64,000 nt of DNA. It comes from Ignavibacteriales bacterium. Lineage in GTDB: Bacteria > Bacteroidota > Ignavibacteria > Ignavibacteriales > SURF-24. This document shows positions 53,301 through 63,572 of the stretch, piece after piece. The DNA is taken from the NCBI GenBank assembly GCA_026390815.1, contig JAPLFH010000025.1, positions 1 to 64,000 of the forward strand. Reading direction: 5' to 3'. The translations under genes and the position numbers were made by a program. The number at the start of each line of letters is the position of its first letter. Within the stretch, counting starts at the first letter, position 1. The notes beneath the pieces were generated by a model. It ran no database searches and was not told where the DNA came from. It saw only the letters and a list, made by a program, of their open reading frames with translations.

Positions 53301-54636
53301 GGTCCATCCGCAAGATAAGGACAGAGTAGAAAAAGATTTTCAATCTTTACGTGAAGGGAAAAAAATGGTATTAGATTATCGGTGGAAATGCCAGGATGGT
53401 TCATACAGATGGTTTTTGGACAGCATCCTTCCGAAGCCAGTTGTTGAAGGCAAGTGCGTTGAATACTTTGGAATTTGGTTAGATATAACCGAACAAAAAT
53501 TGGCTGAAGAGCGATTGCAGAAACTAAATGAAACGTTTCTTAGGTTTGGTGTTGATCCAATAGAAAACATCAATCGTCTTGTTGAGCTTATCGGTAATCT
53601 TTTAAATGCAACGTGCGCATTCTATAATCGTATAATAGATGGCAAATTAATGGCTCTTGGTTCCTGGAATATTCCGCCGGATTTTAGTTATACAGATAAA
53701 CCAGAGGGACATATTTGTTACGATGTCATTAAAGGTCGCATACCCTATCCCTTCATTATCCGTAATCTTGATAAAACCCCATATGCTTTAACTAATACCA
53801 ATATTCCGCGTTTCCAATTAAAAACCTATATGGGTAAACCAATCAATTTTGGTGGCGAAATAGTTGGTTCACTATGCGTATTTTTTCAAAAAGATAAAGA
53901 ATCTACAGAAGAGGAATTAAATCTTTTAGGAATAATCAGCTCGGCAATTGCGGTGGAAGAGAAAAGGAAAAATTCCGAGGAGCTTTTGTTAAAATCTTTA
54001 CGCGAAAAAGAAATATTACTAAAAGAAATCCATCATCGGGTAAAGAATAATTTACAAATAGTTTCATCTTTGCTTTTTTTACAGGCAGATAAATTAACTG
54101 ATAAAACTAATTTTGCAATTTTTCAGGAAAGCCAAAACAGAATCCGGTCTATGTCCTTAGTTCACGAAAAACTTTATCAATCAACAGATCTTTCAAAAAT
54201 AAATTTTTCTGAATATGTCAGAAGCCTTGTAATCTATTTATTCCGCTCATATAGTTTTGCTGAAGGAACTATTACTTCCAGAATAAACATTGGAGATCAT
54301 TTCTTAACAATTGATAAAGCAATTTCTTGCGGTTTAATCATTAACGAACTGATTTCAAATTCATTAAAATATGCTTTCCCTGCCAATATAAAGATGGAAA
54401 GAAAAAAAGAAGTGACTATTGCTTTGATAAAGGAGCCGGGTTTAATTTTCAAATTGTTGATTGAAGATAACGGAATTGGATTGCCGGAAAATATTGATCT
54501 ACAGAATAATCCAACCACACTTGGTTTAAGATTAGTAAATATGCTCGTTTTACAGCTCGATGGAAAAATTGAAGTTGATTCCAGCAATGGAACTAAATAT
54601 AAAATTGTTTTTTCTGATTCTAATCAGAAAATCTAA
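50377..54636 (+). CDS. Orphan propeller-PAS-GAF sensor kinase of the HisKA_2/HWE type
   Basis: The 1419-aa protein has a signal anchor, then about 650 residues of propeller repeats ([50 protein letters not shown]). Next are a Y_Y_Y domain, a membrane helix near 765-785 ([19 protein letters not shown]), two PAS domains (near 810-925 and 930-1050) and a GAF-like domain (1060-1190). The kinase core begins [21 protein letters not shown] (split His box near residue 1215) with a HATPase to the end. No response-regulator gene is next to it in the same orientation, and it has no receiver of its own, so its partner is elsewhere. Confidence 0.92.
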   Translation: MNFFRFCSKLWLFFNKGKHTAVNFNAAVILFVLLVTHSIHSQSYSVRTYTVEDGLPTNFVNDVAQDESGRMWFATEVGVSVYDGYSWKNFDEKDGLPNTEYYRLKIDQKNIVWVISSFINGNIAKYEYNKWKISSGFLSKPNSKISVRSFDVSYIDNIPQLCFGTTNGIYLFKNNIWTHLSKEDGLLDNNVYTVKFYQGKFFICTQKGISILEGNKIDNNLNSLIKAPSNQILSIDFENKSTNESIYWLLGKGWIGSLENNKFKLLSPKIPMTFYPSRIQYFLLNDERGRIYYGNELEKLFIEKKTGKLNTLGLDNGFISNGASNIFRDREQNIWFPSPRGIDLVSSLRFQNYFLSNGLLENEVTAILEVEPEKFILGHNLGFTILENEKFKSFSLKNIIKGDPISPRVLDLSKDRTGTVWMALSYLGVGKLKKDGSFEILKHPSNTQFTSVLADPKGNIWVGSNNGLFKIANDKLVLATDVSPYSISLRKLFYNGDGEIIATSTGGLFIFKNNKFKRILSKSDMLNSNFSIHNYSKGKKLIGTVRGLAVLENGTLKPFKENNLEINKKIFFIIQDKEKNYWFGTNDGVVKWDGVESKRYSRENGLSGSETNRAAGIVDSNGRVWIGTDRGLSCYLKEYDYPAPVPVPQLLSIEDHNGKNFSAMSELSFNHDNNTLSFHYRGISFINEKLIRYRVKLEGFDNKWQDAINNVVVRYTNLKPGKYRFSFETKNPMGEWSKTTSSAEITIRGAFYNQWWFYLIVVVLLGLIYFWAYIFLSQKRYNKKLSGEVIIRTKELKESEEKFRTLVQNAPNFICTLNKSGEILFLNKSYPGYYNQNIIKTNIREYIPVERIGEVDQILKKVFEQKIVSNFEINIKNANGNDLWLESTVGPVVTGNHVVEAIAIITNITERKQAELARREIEERQSAILNSMPIVLYTAETPSPYDATWMTDNIQLVTGFSVDLFLNQPYFWSSRVHPQDKDRVEKDFQSLREGKKMVLDYRWKCQDGSYRWFLDSILPKPVVEGKCVEYFGIWLDITEQKLAEERLQKLNETFLRFGVDPIENINRLVELIGNLLNATCAFYNRIIDGKLMALGSWNIPPDFSYTDKPEGHICYDVIKGRIPYPFIIRNLDKTPYALTNTNIPRFQLKTYMGKPINFGGEIVGSLCVFFQKDKESTEEELNLLGIISSAIAVEEKRKNSEELLLKSLREKEILLKEIHHRVKNNLQIVSSLLFLQADKLTDKTNFAIFQESQNRIRSMSLVHEKLYQSTDLSKINFSEYVRSLVIYLFRSYSFAEGTITSRINIGDHFLTIDKAISCGLIINELISNSLKYAFPANIKMERKKEVTIALIKEPGLIFKLLIEDNGIGLPENIDLQNNPTTLGLRLVNMLVLQLDGKIEVDSSNGTKYKIVFSDSNQKI

Positions 54637-54652
54637 ACTAAAGTTTATAAAT

Positions 54653-54682
54653 AAACCTCGGAGATGAGGGCTCCGAGGTTAT
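54653..54682. terminator. Hairpin between convergent kinase and regulator genes
   Basis: AACCTCGGAG and its complement form a 10-bp stem around a 7-base loop, 16 bases after the 1419-aa gene. The T-rich side lies on the minus strand, so it may stop antisense transcription more than the plus-strand gene. Confidence 0.65.
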
Positions 54683-54934
54683 AAGGAGTGTAGATATGAG
54701 GACATTTGCTGTCGGGATTTCAGCAAAATTTTTATAAAAATTTATAAATGATAAAACAACATTGAATATCAAACAAAACAAAAAACCTTCAAGGCTCAAC
54801 ATATGTAAGCTGGCATCATTTCACCACTGCATTAATTGAGAGATTTCAACAAATAAAGAACATTCATTTAAACAGCCACAACATTAATTGATAGTAACGG
54901 TATTTATTACTATTCCACTTAAAAGAAAAACAAA

Positions 54935-55573
54935 TTAAACGATCCCTTCCTTTAATACTTTTGCAACCGCCTCTGCTTGTGTATGAACCTGGAGTTTTAT
55001 ATAAATATTTCTAAAATGAAACCGTACGGTTTCCACACTAATAAATAATGAATCAGCAATTGCTTTACAGCTCAATCCATCAACCAAAGATTTTAGAACT
55101 TCCTTTTCTCTTGAAGTTAGATTATAATCTTTTCCAACAGCCTGTTCAATTTTCTTTTCCTGGAAATATGAAATTACTTTTCTTGCGATGTTTGAGCTCA
55201 TTGGAGAGCCGCCTTCGTATGTTTCTCTTATCGCTTCAATTAATTTTGAAGGAGAGGTCTGTTTTAGTAAGTAACCGCAAGCCCCGGCACATAAGGCGTC
55301 AAAAATGTGTTCATTTTCTTCGTGGATTGTTAACACTAAAATCAAAATATTCGGATAAAGTTTTTTCAATTTTTTTGTTCCTTCAATACCGGTCATACCA
55401 GGCAAACCAATATCCATAAGCACAACATCCGGCAAAACTTTTTCAATACGTTCGAACATGCTTTCACAATCAGAAAACACTGCGGCGCAGCGCAATCCAT
55501 CTGTTCCATTTAAGAGAATTTTTAAGCCTTCTCTTATTTTCTGGTTATCTTCAACAACTACAACTTCAATCAT
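54935..55573 (-). CDS. NarL-family response regulator
   Basis: The receiver is IEVVVVEDNQKIREGL with the phospho-acceptor Asp in DVVLMDIGLPG. The C-terminal HTH is LTSREKEVLKSLVDGLSCKAIADSLFISVETVRFHFRN (helix pair near residues 150-195). The ATG at 55573 is chosen because the receiver begins there; the frame is open to 55642, but that would overlap the kinase gene by 38 bp and add a Ser/Asn-rich stretch. It is the partner of the HisKA_3 kinase encoded upstream, whose stop lies 31 bp before this start. Confidence 0.92.
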   Translation of the reverse strand: MIEVVVVEDNQKIREGLKILLNGTDGLRCAAVFSDCESMFERIEKVLPDVVLMDIGLPGMTGIEGTKKLKKLYPNILILVLTIHEENEHIFDALCAGACGYLLKQTSPSKLIEAIRETYEGGSPMSSNIARKVISYFQEKKIEQAVGKDYNLTSREKEVLKSLVDGLSCKAIADSLFISVETVRFHFRNIYIKLQVHTQAEAVAKVLKEGIV

Positions 55574-55604
55574 ATTTTTCTCATTTTGATTTGCAAAAGA
55601 ATTT

Positions 55605-58472
55605 TTAAACGACCCGCCCAACGAATTTGATTGATGTACCATTTTGATTTCCTGATTCTATTATTAAATTACCGCCAATTTTTTTTGCCCTTTCTTTAAT
55701 ATTGGAAAGCCCGTTTCCGTTTGTGCTTCCATTTGTTCTTATTCCAACACCGTTATCCTTAAGTAAAACTTCCAGGTTATTATTATTCATCCTGGCAGAT
55801 AAAATTAGTTCTGAACAGCAACTATATTTTAAGCAGTTGTTTATACCTTCTTTAAGTATAAGATATAAATTCTGGCGGTATTCCATCGGAAGAGTAATAT
55901 TTTTTAATAATTCAATATTTTCTGTTTTAAATGAAATTTCCTTTTGATTAAAAATTTCTGCGAAGGAATCGTTGAGCCGCAAAATCAGATCCCGCAAAGA
56001 ATCCTGTTTTGGATTAATCATCCAAATAATATCCCGCATATTGGAAATGACGTTACGGGATTCATTACTAATCAAGTCCAGGTACTTCTTGGTTTCTTTT
56101 TCCTCACCTTTCAATTTGTTTTTTACAACTTCGCTCATAATTGATATTTCTGTTAAACTTGCACCAATGTTATCGTGTAAGTCAGCCGCAATTTTCAATC
56201 GCAATCTTTCAATTGATAACAATGATTTTACCCGGTAAGTGATTAGAAATGCTGTTGTACCACCAACCAATAAAATAACAATCGTAATAAACCACCACCT
56301 CATCCAAACTGGTGGCAGGATTAAAAAAGAAACAGAAGCTATTTGGCTTGAATATCCCCATTCATTCCGTGCTTTCACCTGGAAAGTATACTTACCAGGA
56401 TCCAAATTTGTGTATTGGACAGAATTCTGATCAGTAGTTCGCCATTTATCCTCAATGCCTTTTAGACGTAAACTGTATATAACTCTTTTGGGTGATGAAA
56501 GAAGTGAGCCGAAAAAAGTAAACTTAAAATAATTTTCATTGTAAGAAAACTCCAATGGTTTTTCACTTGTGTAGTTTTTTATTTCCTTATCGAACAAATA
56601 CATTTCACTAATTCTTATTTGGGGAGGAATTGTGCTGGGCTTTATTCGTTCCGGATTAAAGGAAACCACACCTTTAATTGTACCAAACCAAAGGTTGCCT
56701 TCATCATCTTTATATGTTGCACCCATATTACATTCATCACCAGCAATTCCATCATCCGATCGTAGGATTTCTATATTCAAACTTCCTTTTGAGAAATCCA
56801 AAATATTTACACCTCTGTTAGTCGATAGATAAATTCTACCGGAATTGTCCTCAACAAGTCCATTAATAGAGTTATCAGACAATCCGCTTGCAGTATTAAT
56901 TAATTTGATCTTTCCTTTGCTTATAATATTTAAACCTTCGCTTGTACCAACATACAGGTTTCCGTCGCTTCCATTTAAAACTGAAAACACAGTGTTTGTA
57001 ACCAAACCTTTATCTTTATTCAGGATTTCAATTTCATCTTTATTTAAGATTGTAACACCATTAAAGAAAGAACCAACCACATAAACATTACCGGAATTAT
57101 CTGTAGATAAACTTGTAATTAAATTATCTCCCAAACCTTCTTTTGTTGTTAGGTTGGTAATTTTACCATCTTTATATATGCTAAGTCCTCTTACTGTTCC
57201 AATATATATCGAACCATCAATGTTACTTGTAATAGCTGTAATAATGTTAGAAATAAGTCCATCTTTTCTAGAAAGTATTTGTGTTTTTCCTTTCCGAAGA
57301 ATTACAACTCCACCGTTAGTTCCAAAATAAATTGTACCGTCTTTTGCTTTATGAATACAAATTATTTGATCACAGCAAATATTCAGCTTACTAAATTTAC
57401 CATCCTTATAAACCGAGGAGCCTTGTTCTCTTGTACCAAAATAAAATTCCCCGGAATTACCTTTGCAAATTGAAGTGACATTGTTGTTTATCAAACCAAG
57501 TTCTTCGTTGAAAGCAATTGTGCGGTACCTGTTTACAATAGCAACACCACCGGAATTCATTCCAAAATACATTGTTCCATCGTCATCTTTATAAATGGAA
57601 TATATTTTTTCGCTGCTCAATCCATTTTGGTGAACAATTAAATCAATCACTTCATTTTTCCAAAGAATAATGCCATCATCTGTTCCAAGATAGAGAACAC
57701 CATCATCATCTTCGCCAAGGCAAAGAATATTTTTAAAATTTGCTAATTGCTTTGGATTTATAGTTATGATTCTGTTGTTAGAATAAAAAATAATTTTGTT
57801 GCCGGAACTAAAGATCAACTTGTTTTCTTTAGTGCAGAAAACGGATTCTATTGGTTTGTTCTTAAATTTCTTTGAACTAATTAAATTGCGAACATTTCCT
57901 TTTTCAACAACAATAATTTCACCGCCTGCTGTGCTAAAGTATATTTTGCCATCCTTACTTTTGGTACCGGAAAGAATATCAATATCAGGCTTTGGATTAT
58001 GGATTGAATCATTGGTTATTAATTGATCTTTGACCCGGTACAATCCTTTATTGGTTCCAAGGTAAACCTCACCTTCGTCTGATATTTCAATTGCCTTGAT
58101 TCTTAGTTGAATATCTTTTTCTGAAGAGATTAATCTGGTAATTTTCCCATCACGATAAACTGCGAGACCATCGCTAGTACCAAAATATAAATTACCTTTT
58201 TGATCTTCCTTAATCGAATATACAATGTGTCCCGGTAAACCAGTTGTAGCAGAATAATTTTTAAAATTAATTCCATCCCAACGACTTACACCCAGATTAG
58301 TTCCAAACCACATAAAGCCATTACTATCTTTGTAAATTACTCTAACTGTAGATTGAATAAGTCCGTCTTCTACACCCAGCATTTTGTGAATTTTAATTTG
58401 CGGAATTATTTCCATAGAAATTAATAGAAACAAAAAATTAAATAAGAGTAATATTTTTACAAAAAATTTCAT
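55605..58472 (-). CDS. Propeller sensor kinase of the HisKA_3 (NarX-like) type
   Basis: The 955-aa protein has a signal anchor and about 610 residues of propeller repeats with many similar units (KDSNGFMWFGTNLGVSRWDG, KDDDGTMYFGMNSGG). A Y_Y_Y domain follows (FSYNENYFKFTFFGSLLSSP, IEDKWRTTDQNSVQYTNLDPG), then a membrane helix near 745-765. The dimerisation/phosphoacceptor segment is RLKIAADLHDNIGASLTEISI, followed by a HATPase (LKDNGVGI). HisKA_3 kinases pair with NarL regulators, and that gene is next. It starts at ATG 58472. Confidence 0.94.
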   Translation of the reverse strand: MKFFVKILLLFNFLFLLISMEIIPQIKIHKMLGVEDGLIQSTVRVIYKDSNGFMWFGTNLGVSRWDGINFKNYSATTGLPGHIVYSIKEDQKGNLYFGTSDGLAVYRDGKITRLISSEKDIQLRIKAIEISDEGEVYLGTNKGLYRVKDQLITNDSIHNPKPDIDILSGTKSKDGKIYFSTAGGEIIVVEKGNVRNLISSKKFKNKPIESVFCTKENKLIFSSGNKIIFYSNNRIITINPKQLANFKNILCLGEDDDGVLYLGTDDGIILWKNEVIDLIVHQNGLSSEKIYSIYKDDDGTMYFGMNSGGVAIVNRYRTIAFNEELGLINNNVTSICKGNSGEFYFGTREQGSSVYKDGKFSKLNICCDQIICIHKAKDGTIYFGTNGGVVILRKGKTQILSRKDGLISNIITAITSNIDGSIYIGTVRGLSIYKDGKITNLTTKEGLGDNLITSLSTDNSGNVYVVGSFFNGVTILNKDEIEILNKDKGLVTNTVFSVLNGSDGNLYVGTSEGLNIISKGKIKLINTASGLSDNSINGLVEDNSGRIYLSTNRGVNILDFSKGSLNIEILRSDDGIAGDECNMGATYKDDEGNLWFGTIKGVVSFNPERIKPSTIPPQIRISEMYLFDKEIKNYTSEKPLEFSYNENYFKFTFFGSLLSSPKRVIYSLRLKGIEDKWRTTDQNSVQYTNLDPGKYTFQVKARNEWGYSSQIASVSFLILPPVWMRWWFITIVILLVGGTTAFLITYRVKSLLSIERLRLKIAADLHDNIGASLTEISIMSEVVKNKLKGEEKETKKYLDLISNESRNVISNMRDIIWMINPKQDSLRDLILRLNDSFAEIFNQKEISFKTENIELLKNITLPMEYRQNLYLILKEGINNCLKYSCCSELILSARMNNNNLEVLLKDNGVGIRTNGSTNGNGLSNIKERAKKIGGNLIIESGNQNGTSIKFVGRVV

Positions 58473-58752
58473 ATCTCATTTTGCCGTTTTGGGATGACGG
58501 TTTAATCTACACGCTTCTTTTGACGCTATAATAATCAAATAGTTCACAGATGCACATCTGGGAATCTGTAAGTGGCAATATTTGCCTTTAAGTGGTTGAA
58601 ATGACGCTGTACTTTGGAGTCAAATTTTTTGATAAAAAATCCAAAAGACAAAATCCAAATTTCAAAAATAAAAAGTGCATCCAATCACTATTACAATCGC
58701 TAACTTATACTCAAAATTAAATGTTATTTGGAATTTGTCTTTTGGTGATTAT

Positions 58753-60669
58753 TTAAATTCTTCCATCCTTTTTCAACCTTTCAACAATTACTTCCATCTC
58801 GGTAACAAGATAATCAAAACGTTTAAAAGCGGCATTATATGGTTCGATTTTGGTCATATCAACACCTGCTTTTTGTAAAAGCTGAATTGGAAAATCGCTT
58901 CCACCCGCTTTTAACATTTCCAGATATTTTTCAAGCGCACCTTGTTCGCCGCTTAAGACTTTTTGAACAAGCGCCATCGATGAAATTAAACCGGTGCTAT
59001 ATTGAAAAACATAAAAGTTTAAAAAGAAGTGAGGCACATTTCCCCATTCGCTTTGAATAAAATTATCAACTTGCATTACGCCCTTATTGTGCCCGTAATA
59101 CGTCCGGGTTAAATCAAGATACAAACTGTCTAACCAATCTGCGGTTAATGATTTTCCAGCTTCAACTCGTTTATGCATGTCCAATTCAAACTCGGCAAAT
59201 AAAGCCTGGCGGTAGATTGTAGCTCTTGCTCCTTCAAGATAATTATCAATGATATAAAGCTTGAATAAATCGTCCTTTTCATTTTTCAACATATAATCCA
59301 TTAAAAGATTTTCATCAAACGTGGAAGCTATTTCTGCAATAAAGGTAGCGTAATTGGAGTTTGAGAACGGCTGTTCCTTTGCAGAAAGATAAGAATGAAC
59401 AGCGTGTCCAAGTTCGTGTGCCAGCGTTGAAACAGCATCATATTCACCATTATAATTCATTTTAATATATGGATGAACATCATAAATTCCCTCTGAATAA
59501 GCCCCACTTTCTTTATCTTTATTCGGATAGATATCTATCCATCGTTCGTTAAAAGCTTTTTTCAAAACACTGTTGTATTCAGTTCCCAATGGTTTTAATG
59601 CTTCTAACAATATTTCTTCAGCGTCTTTAAACGTATAAAACTTATCTACACTTTTAACACAAGAAGCGTAAACATCTTCATACTTAATTTTTTCCAAACC
59701 GAGAAGTTTCTGTTTTAACTTCAAATATCTGTGCAGTGGAGAAAGATTTTTCTTCACGGCATCAATCAACTGGAAATACACCGCTTCATCAATGTTATCA
59801 CCAAAAAGCTTTGCCTCCAGGCAGTCTTTAAAATTTCTTGCTTTTGCAACAAAAAGATGTTGTTTCATTCCACCATCAAACAAAGCGGCTAAAGTGTTTT
59901 CATATTTTTTATGATTATTCCAAAAAGTATGCATTACCAATGCTCTGTCTTCCGGATTTTTTGATGATCGGTATGTAAAATAATTTGCATAATTCAATGC
60001 AACTTTTTCACCAGTAGAAAGAGTAATTTCCGGAGCCGGTTTATCAACATCATTTAAAATTGTTGCGGCATCTGCTGTTGAAGAAGAAAACAAGTTGGTT
60101 AAAGACATTAATTTTTCTTGTTCGATGGGAAGAATATGCTTGCCGCTTCTAACAACTTGTTCAATTGAAAAGCGGTATGCTTCTAATTTTGGTTCTTGTT
60201 TTAAATATTTATCAATTGTTCCATCTTTCATTTTTAAAAGATCATCATTTATAAAAGCCAACTTTACACCAAGCTCTACCTGGATTGATTGAATTTCCCC
60301 TTTCATTACCTGGAGAGTAGAGTTGCTCATTTCCATATCGCTCTGGCGCTTTGCATAATTATAAAGCCGTTGAAATTTAAGAATAATTTGATCTGATAGC
60401 TGAAACACTTCCAGCATTTTACCGGCTGATTGAGTCCACCCTTTTGATTTTTCTTCAATTTGTAAAATCAATTTTGTTAGATTAATCTTGTCATTTTGCC
60501 ATGCTTCATCGTTAGGATAAAGATCTTCTATCTTCCATTTATATTCCTCCGGCACATCTTTTCGTTGCGTGGTTGAATAGTTTGGAATATCCTTGTCCTG
60601 AGCAATCGAATTGGCGGATAGAAATAAAAGCACAAAAAGAAATGATCGGAATGAATACGACTGCATCAT
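58753..60669 (-). CDS. pepF: Exported oligoendopeptidase F (M3 family)
   Basis: The 638-aa protein carries the M3 zinc site in STLAHELGHAVHSYLS with a downstream Glu in FIAEIASTFDENLLMDY. The family order is complete: WKIEDLYPNDEAWQND at the N-terminus, EDRALVMHTFW in the middle, ATIYRQALFAEFE near the end. It hydrolyses peptides of about 7-17 residues. Unlike the usual cytoplasmic PepF, it has a signal peptide (FRSFLFVLLFLSANSIAQ), so it should act in the periplasm. The gene ends 280 bp from the kinase gene upstream and is independent of it. Confidence 0.94.
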   Translation of the reverse strand: MMQSYSFRSFLFVLLFLSANSIAQDKDIPNYSTTQRKDVPEEYKWKIEDLYPNDEAWQNDKINLTKLILQIEEKSKGWTQSAGKMLEVFQLSDQIILKFQRLYNYAKRQSDMEMSNSTLQVMKGEIQSIQVELGVKLAFINDDLLKMKDGTIDKYLKQEPKLEAYRFSIEQVVRSGKHILPIEQEKLMSLTNLFSSSTADAATILNDVDKPAPEITLSTGEKVALNYANYFTYRSSKNPEDRALVMHTFWNNHKKYENTLAALFDGGMKQHLFVAKARNFKDCLEAKLFGDNIDEAVYFQLIDAVKKNLSPLHRYLKLKQKLLGLEKIKYEDVYASCVKSVDKFYTFKDAEEILLEALKPLGTEYNSVLKKAFNERWIDIYPNKDKESGAYSEGIYDVHPYIKMNYNGEYDAVSTLAHELGHAVHSYLSAKEQPFSNSNYATFIAEIASTFDENLLMDYMLKNEKDDLFKLYIIDNYLEGARATIYRQALFAEFELDMHKRVEAGKSLTADWLDSLYLDLTRTYYGHNKGVMQVDNFIQSEWGNVPHFFLNFYVFQYSTGLISSMALVQKVLSGEQGALEKYLEMLKAGGSDFPIQLLQKAGVDMTKIEPYNAAFKRFDYLVTEMEVIVERLKKDGRI

Positions 60670-60728
60670 AATTTTTCTCCTGTTTTACTATAATGATTTA
60701 TAATTTATTTGTTTTGAATAAATTCCTG

Positions 60729-61907
60729 TTACTTTTTATCTAACTGCTGCTGAAGTCTTTCGAAATTGGTTTTATAAATTTGGGTATTCTGATGACTAAC
60801 TGCTTTAGCTGCAATATATGCTTTTTCGTAATTCTCCTTTGCTAATTCAGGTTGATTTGATTTTTCAAAGGCTTCGCCAAGACTATCATAAACATTTGCC
60901 GAGGCTGAATATAACTCAACATTTTTTTTGAAAACTTTAATTGCTTGTTCATAATCTTGTCTCTGTAAAAAATAGTATCCAATGGCATTCAAATTTATTT
61001 CTGAAGGAAATATTTTATATCCATACTTGTTAGACAGTTTTTTATAATGATCAAGAATTGCATCTAATCCTTTTATTGCAACATCATTGGATAAATTCCA
61101 ATCAGCAAAAATTAACTTTAGACCATCATATAAAGTTAGCAATACAAGCGAACCATGATCCTCGTTTTCCAACAATTTATATTTCCAAATCAAATCCTTT
61201 GGAGCTTTCGTCTTAAGAATTTCATTAAACTTTTCCATTGTAGTAAGCAAATCCTGCTGCTCCAGCGAACCAGCAGTGAAATAAATAAATTTATTTAGCG
61301 AAGAAAATTTTGGAAGATTGACTGCTGCGTAATCAACTAAATAGTTGTTATTAAATATAACCCAGGGACTTAGAGCAATATAAGAATTAAATAAACCTGG
61401 TTGAGTAAATAAAGTATAGAATGTAAACATTCCGCACAAAGAATGTCCGGCAAGTATGCGGTATGGCTGCGTCCTATAATTTTTCTCTACATACGGAAAA
61501 AGTTCTTCTTTTAAAAACTTTAAGAAATTATCTGCTCCGCCTGAACCGGGAATGTTCTCAACTTGTGTTGGTGTAAAATCGCGGTTACGCTTAGTATTGG
61601 GGATTCCGATAACAATAGTTTCTGGCATCCTGTTATTGCCGGCAAGAAATTGAACCACACCTGCCGTATAATTGAAATGAGTTTCTGCATCCAGCAGATA
61701 TAGGACAGGGTACTCATTAGTAGAATTGTTATAATTATTCGGAAGGTAAATAAAAATATCCCTTTCTTCGGTTAGGATATTGGAACTAAGTTTTATTGTC
61801 TTGCCAATCTCCACATCTTTTTGTGGCTGTGCGATGTTCTTTTCTGCTAACATTGATAAAAGTAAGAACAGAATTATTCCGATTGTTTTTAATGATTTCA
61901 TTTTCAT
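60729..61907 (-). CDS. Exported esterase of the IroE/ferri-bacillibactin type with C-terminal TPRs
   Basis: The 392-aa protein has a signal peptide, an alpha/beta-hydrolase (Esterase_D-like) domain with ERDIFIYLPNNYNN, PVLYLLDAETHF and the nucleophile in LAGHSLCGMF. Two or three TPR units follow near residues 315-390 (AIKVFKKNVELYSASANVYDSLGEAFEKSNQPELAKENYEKAY, split over two helices). It could cleave siderophore esters or other acyl esters. The TPRs may bind a partner. It lies 59 bp upstream of the pepF gene. Confidence 0.88.
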   Translation of the reverse strand: MKMKSLKTIGIILFLLLSMLAEKNIAQPQKDVEIGKTIKLSSNILTEERDIFIYLPNNYNNSTNEYPVLYLLDAETHFNYTAGVVQFLAGNNRMPETIVIGIPNTKRNRDFTPTQVENIPGSGGADNFLKFLKEELFPYVEKNYRTQPYRILAGHSLCGMFTFYTLFTQPGLFNSYIALSPWVIFNNNYLVDYAAVNLPKFSSLNKFIYFTAGSLEQQDLLTTMEKFNEILKTKAPKDLIWKYKLLENEDHGSLVLLTLYDGLKLIFADWNLSNDVAIKGLDAILDHYKKLSNKYGYKIFPSEINLNAIGYYFLQRQDYEQAIKVFKKNVELYSASANVYDSLGEAFEKSNQPELAKENYEKAYIAAKAVSHQNTQIYKTNFERLQQQLDKK

Positions 61908-61995
61908 TTAAGTCCTATAACTAGTTTTTATTATTTTCTCTTTATTGGTTCGGACGTTTATTAATTATTTTCTTTCAAAAATGATCTTTGCTTTT

Positions 61996-63468
61996 CTAAT
62001 CCATTTTCTTAATGAAATTTAAAATGAAGTCACTGCTTGGTCTGTCTTCAGTCATTTGCCCAATATATTTGAATTGAAGAATTCCCTTCTTATCAATGAT
62101 ATAAACAGAAGCGGCATTCTGTTCAGAAGTAACTCCATCCCAGAACTTGGTAAATAGCTTTAGCTGCTTAGAGAGTTTTCTATCAGCATCAACCAGAACA
62201 GGAATATTATTAGGAGCTTCTCCTTTCTTTACTTCAAACTTTTTGGGGAAATGTTTTCTAACCCATTCTCCATATTCAATCTGAAGTGGATTACTTTGTG
62301 CCGGAGGATTTTTTATATTTTCTACAGTCTGTAATACATCTGGAATTTTATCCATCCAATCAGCAATTCGTTCACTGCTGTAAGGCATAACAAAAGCCAT
62401 TTCCAAATCATACTTCTTTTTAATGCCTTTTTCTTTTTCCAACTCACCAAGTTCTAAATATTGATAAGGACAATATGAGCACCATGCATTTACCACCCAT
62501 CCACGAGGGAACATCAATAAAACATTCTTTCCTTTATACTTTGAAAGAGTAAATTCTCCGCCGCCGTAAATTGGTAGAGTAAAATCAGGCATCGGTTCCC
62601 CAACAATAGCTGGCAAAAGAGGAGCAAGGGTAAGATCTGGTCTGGGTTTACTTACAGTATTAAAAATTTTCCAATCATTTCCACTTTTAAACATCTGAAC
62701 AAATTCCAAAAGATTAACGGTTTCAACTTTTACAACAGCAAGACCATCCATCGCGTCCAGCACTTCAATCTGAAAATCCCTCGAAGTTTCGTCCAACTTA
62801 CCAGCTCCTGCAAAAGTATTTTCCACCATTGCTTCAAATCCTTGTCTTCTAATTACAACTTTGCCGGTCTGTTGTAATGGATTATAAGTCACTCTATTAA
62901 ATTCGGGATCGATTACCATTTCCACACGTTTTGTGTCACCGGAAATAAATCCTTCCGTAAAAGTGCTGGCAGTTTTTATTATAGCTTCTTTTTCATCTTT
63001 AGGTTTAAAATCTTTTAATCTTGGGTTTGACGTTCCAGCGGTCCATAGCACATTAACTATTTTCCACTGTCCATCAATTTTTATCATTTGGAGATAGTCA
63101 TTAAAGTTGGCTGAATTAATTTTAACATTTGCTAAATCCAGATTGATGTCGAGAATCCATACTTGAATGTTTCGCATGCCTTCTTCAAGTTCACCAACTT
63201 TTGCACGGGTGTTTTCAATAAGCGTTGAGTAAGTTGAATAAGCCAGGGCGGTTCTGCCGTTTTGTGGCAGTATTCTTGGTGTTGCCTTATTTAAATCCGG
63301 GCAGATCGCTTTTTCCACTCTGGCAACATTGCCAGAATAATAACCTTCTGCATAATCCAGTGCTGTTTGTTTGATGGCTGCTGAATCGCTATTGCTAATT
63401 TTGTTGCTCTGTGGGAATGAACTTAATGAAATGGACAATAAAATTATTACACAAATAATATTCTTCAC
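61996..63468 (-). CDS. Exported protein with two NTF2-like domains and a peroxiredoxin domain
   Basis: From the GTG at 63468 the protein is about 490 aa with signal peptide VKNIICVIILLSISLSSFPQ. Two tandem Lumazine_bd_2/NTF2-like domains follow (AAIKQTALDYAEGYYSGNVARVEKAI, then AIIKTASTFTEGFISGDTKRVEMVI). A C-terminal AhpC/TSA-type domain carries VNAWCSYCPYQYLELGELEKE with a CSYC pair. The domain pairing is unusual. The frame is open to 63669, but the extension is basic, Cys-rich and unlike a secretion signal. The strong ribosome binding site before GTG fixes the start. Hydroperoxide or disulfide chemistry in the periplasm is inferred. Confidence 0.88.
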   Translation of the reverse strand: MKNIICVIILLSISLSSFPQSNKISNSDSAAIKQTALDYAEGYYSGNVARVEKAICPDLNKATPRILPQNGRTALAYSTYSTLIENTRAKVGELEEGMRNIQVWILDINLDLANVKINSANFNDYLQMIKIDGQWKIVNVLWTAGTSNPRLKDFKPKDEKEAIIKTASTFTEGFISGDTKRVEMVIDPEFNRVTYNPLQQTGKVVIRRQGFEAMVENTFAGAGKLDETSRDFQIEVLDAMDGLAVVKVETVNLLEFVQMFKSGNDWKIFNTVSKPRPDLTLAPLLPAIVGEPMPDFTLPIYGGGEFTLSKYKGKNVLLMFPRGWVVNAWCSYCPYQYLELGELEKEKGIKKKYDLEMAFVMPYSSERIADWMDKIPDVLQTVENIKNPPAQSNPLQIEYGEWVRKHFPKKFEVKKGEAPNNIPVLVDADRKLSKQLKLFTKFWDGVTSEQNAASVYIIDKKGILQFKYIGQMTEDRPSSDFILNFIKKMD

Positions 63469-63474
63469 TTGATG

Positions 63475-63482
63475 CCTCCTCC
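63475..63482 (-). promoter_or_regulatory. Strong ribosome binding site that sets a GTG start
   Basis: GGAGGAGG on the minus strand lies 6 bases before the GTG at 63468. It is far stronger than other sites in the window and decides the start of the NTF2/peroxiredoxin gene against the longer open frame. Confidence 0.88.
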
Positions 63483-63572
63483 TAAGAAATTTTTTTTTTA
63501 TTCTTTGTAAAATCCAGATACTCTTTTTGCAGCCAGCTTTTAATGGATTATGTATGTCTATTGTTCCAACAT

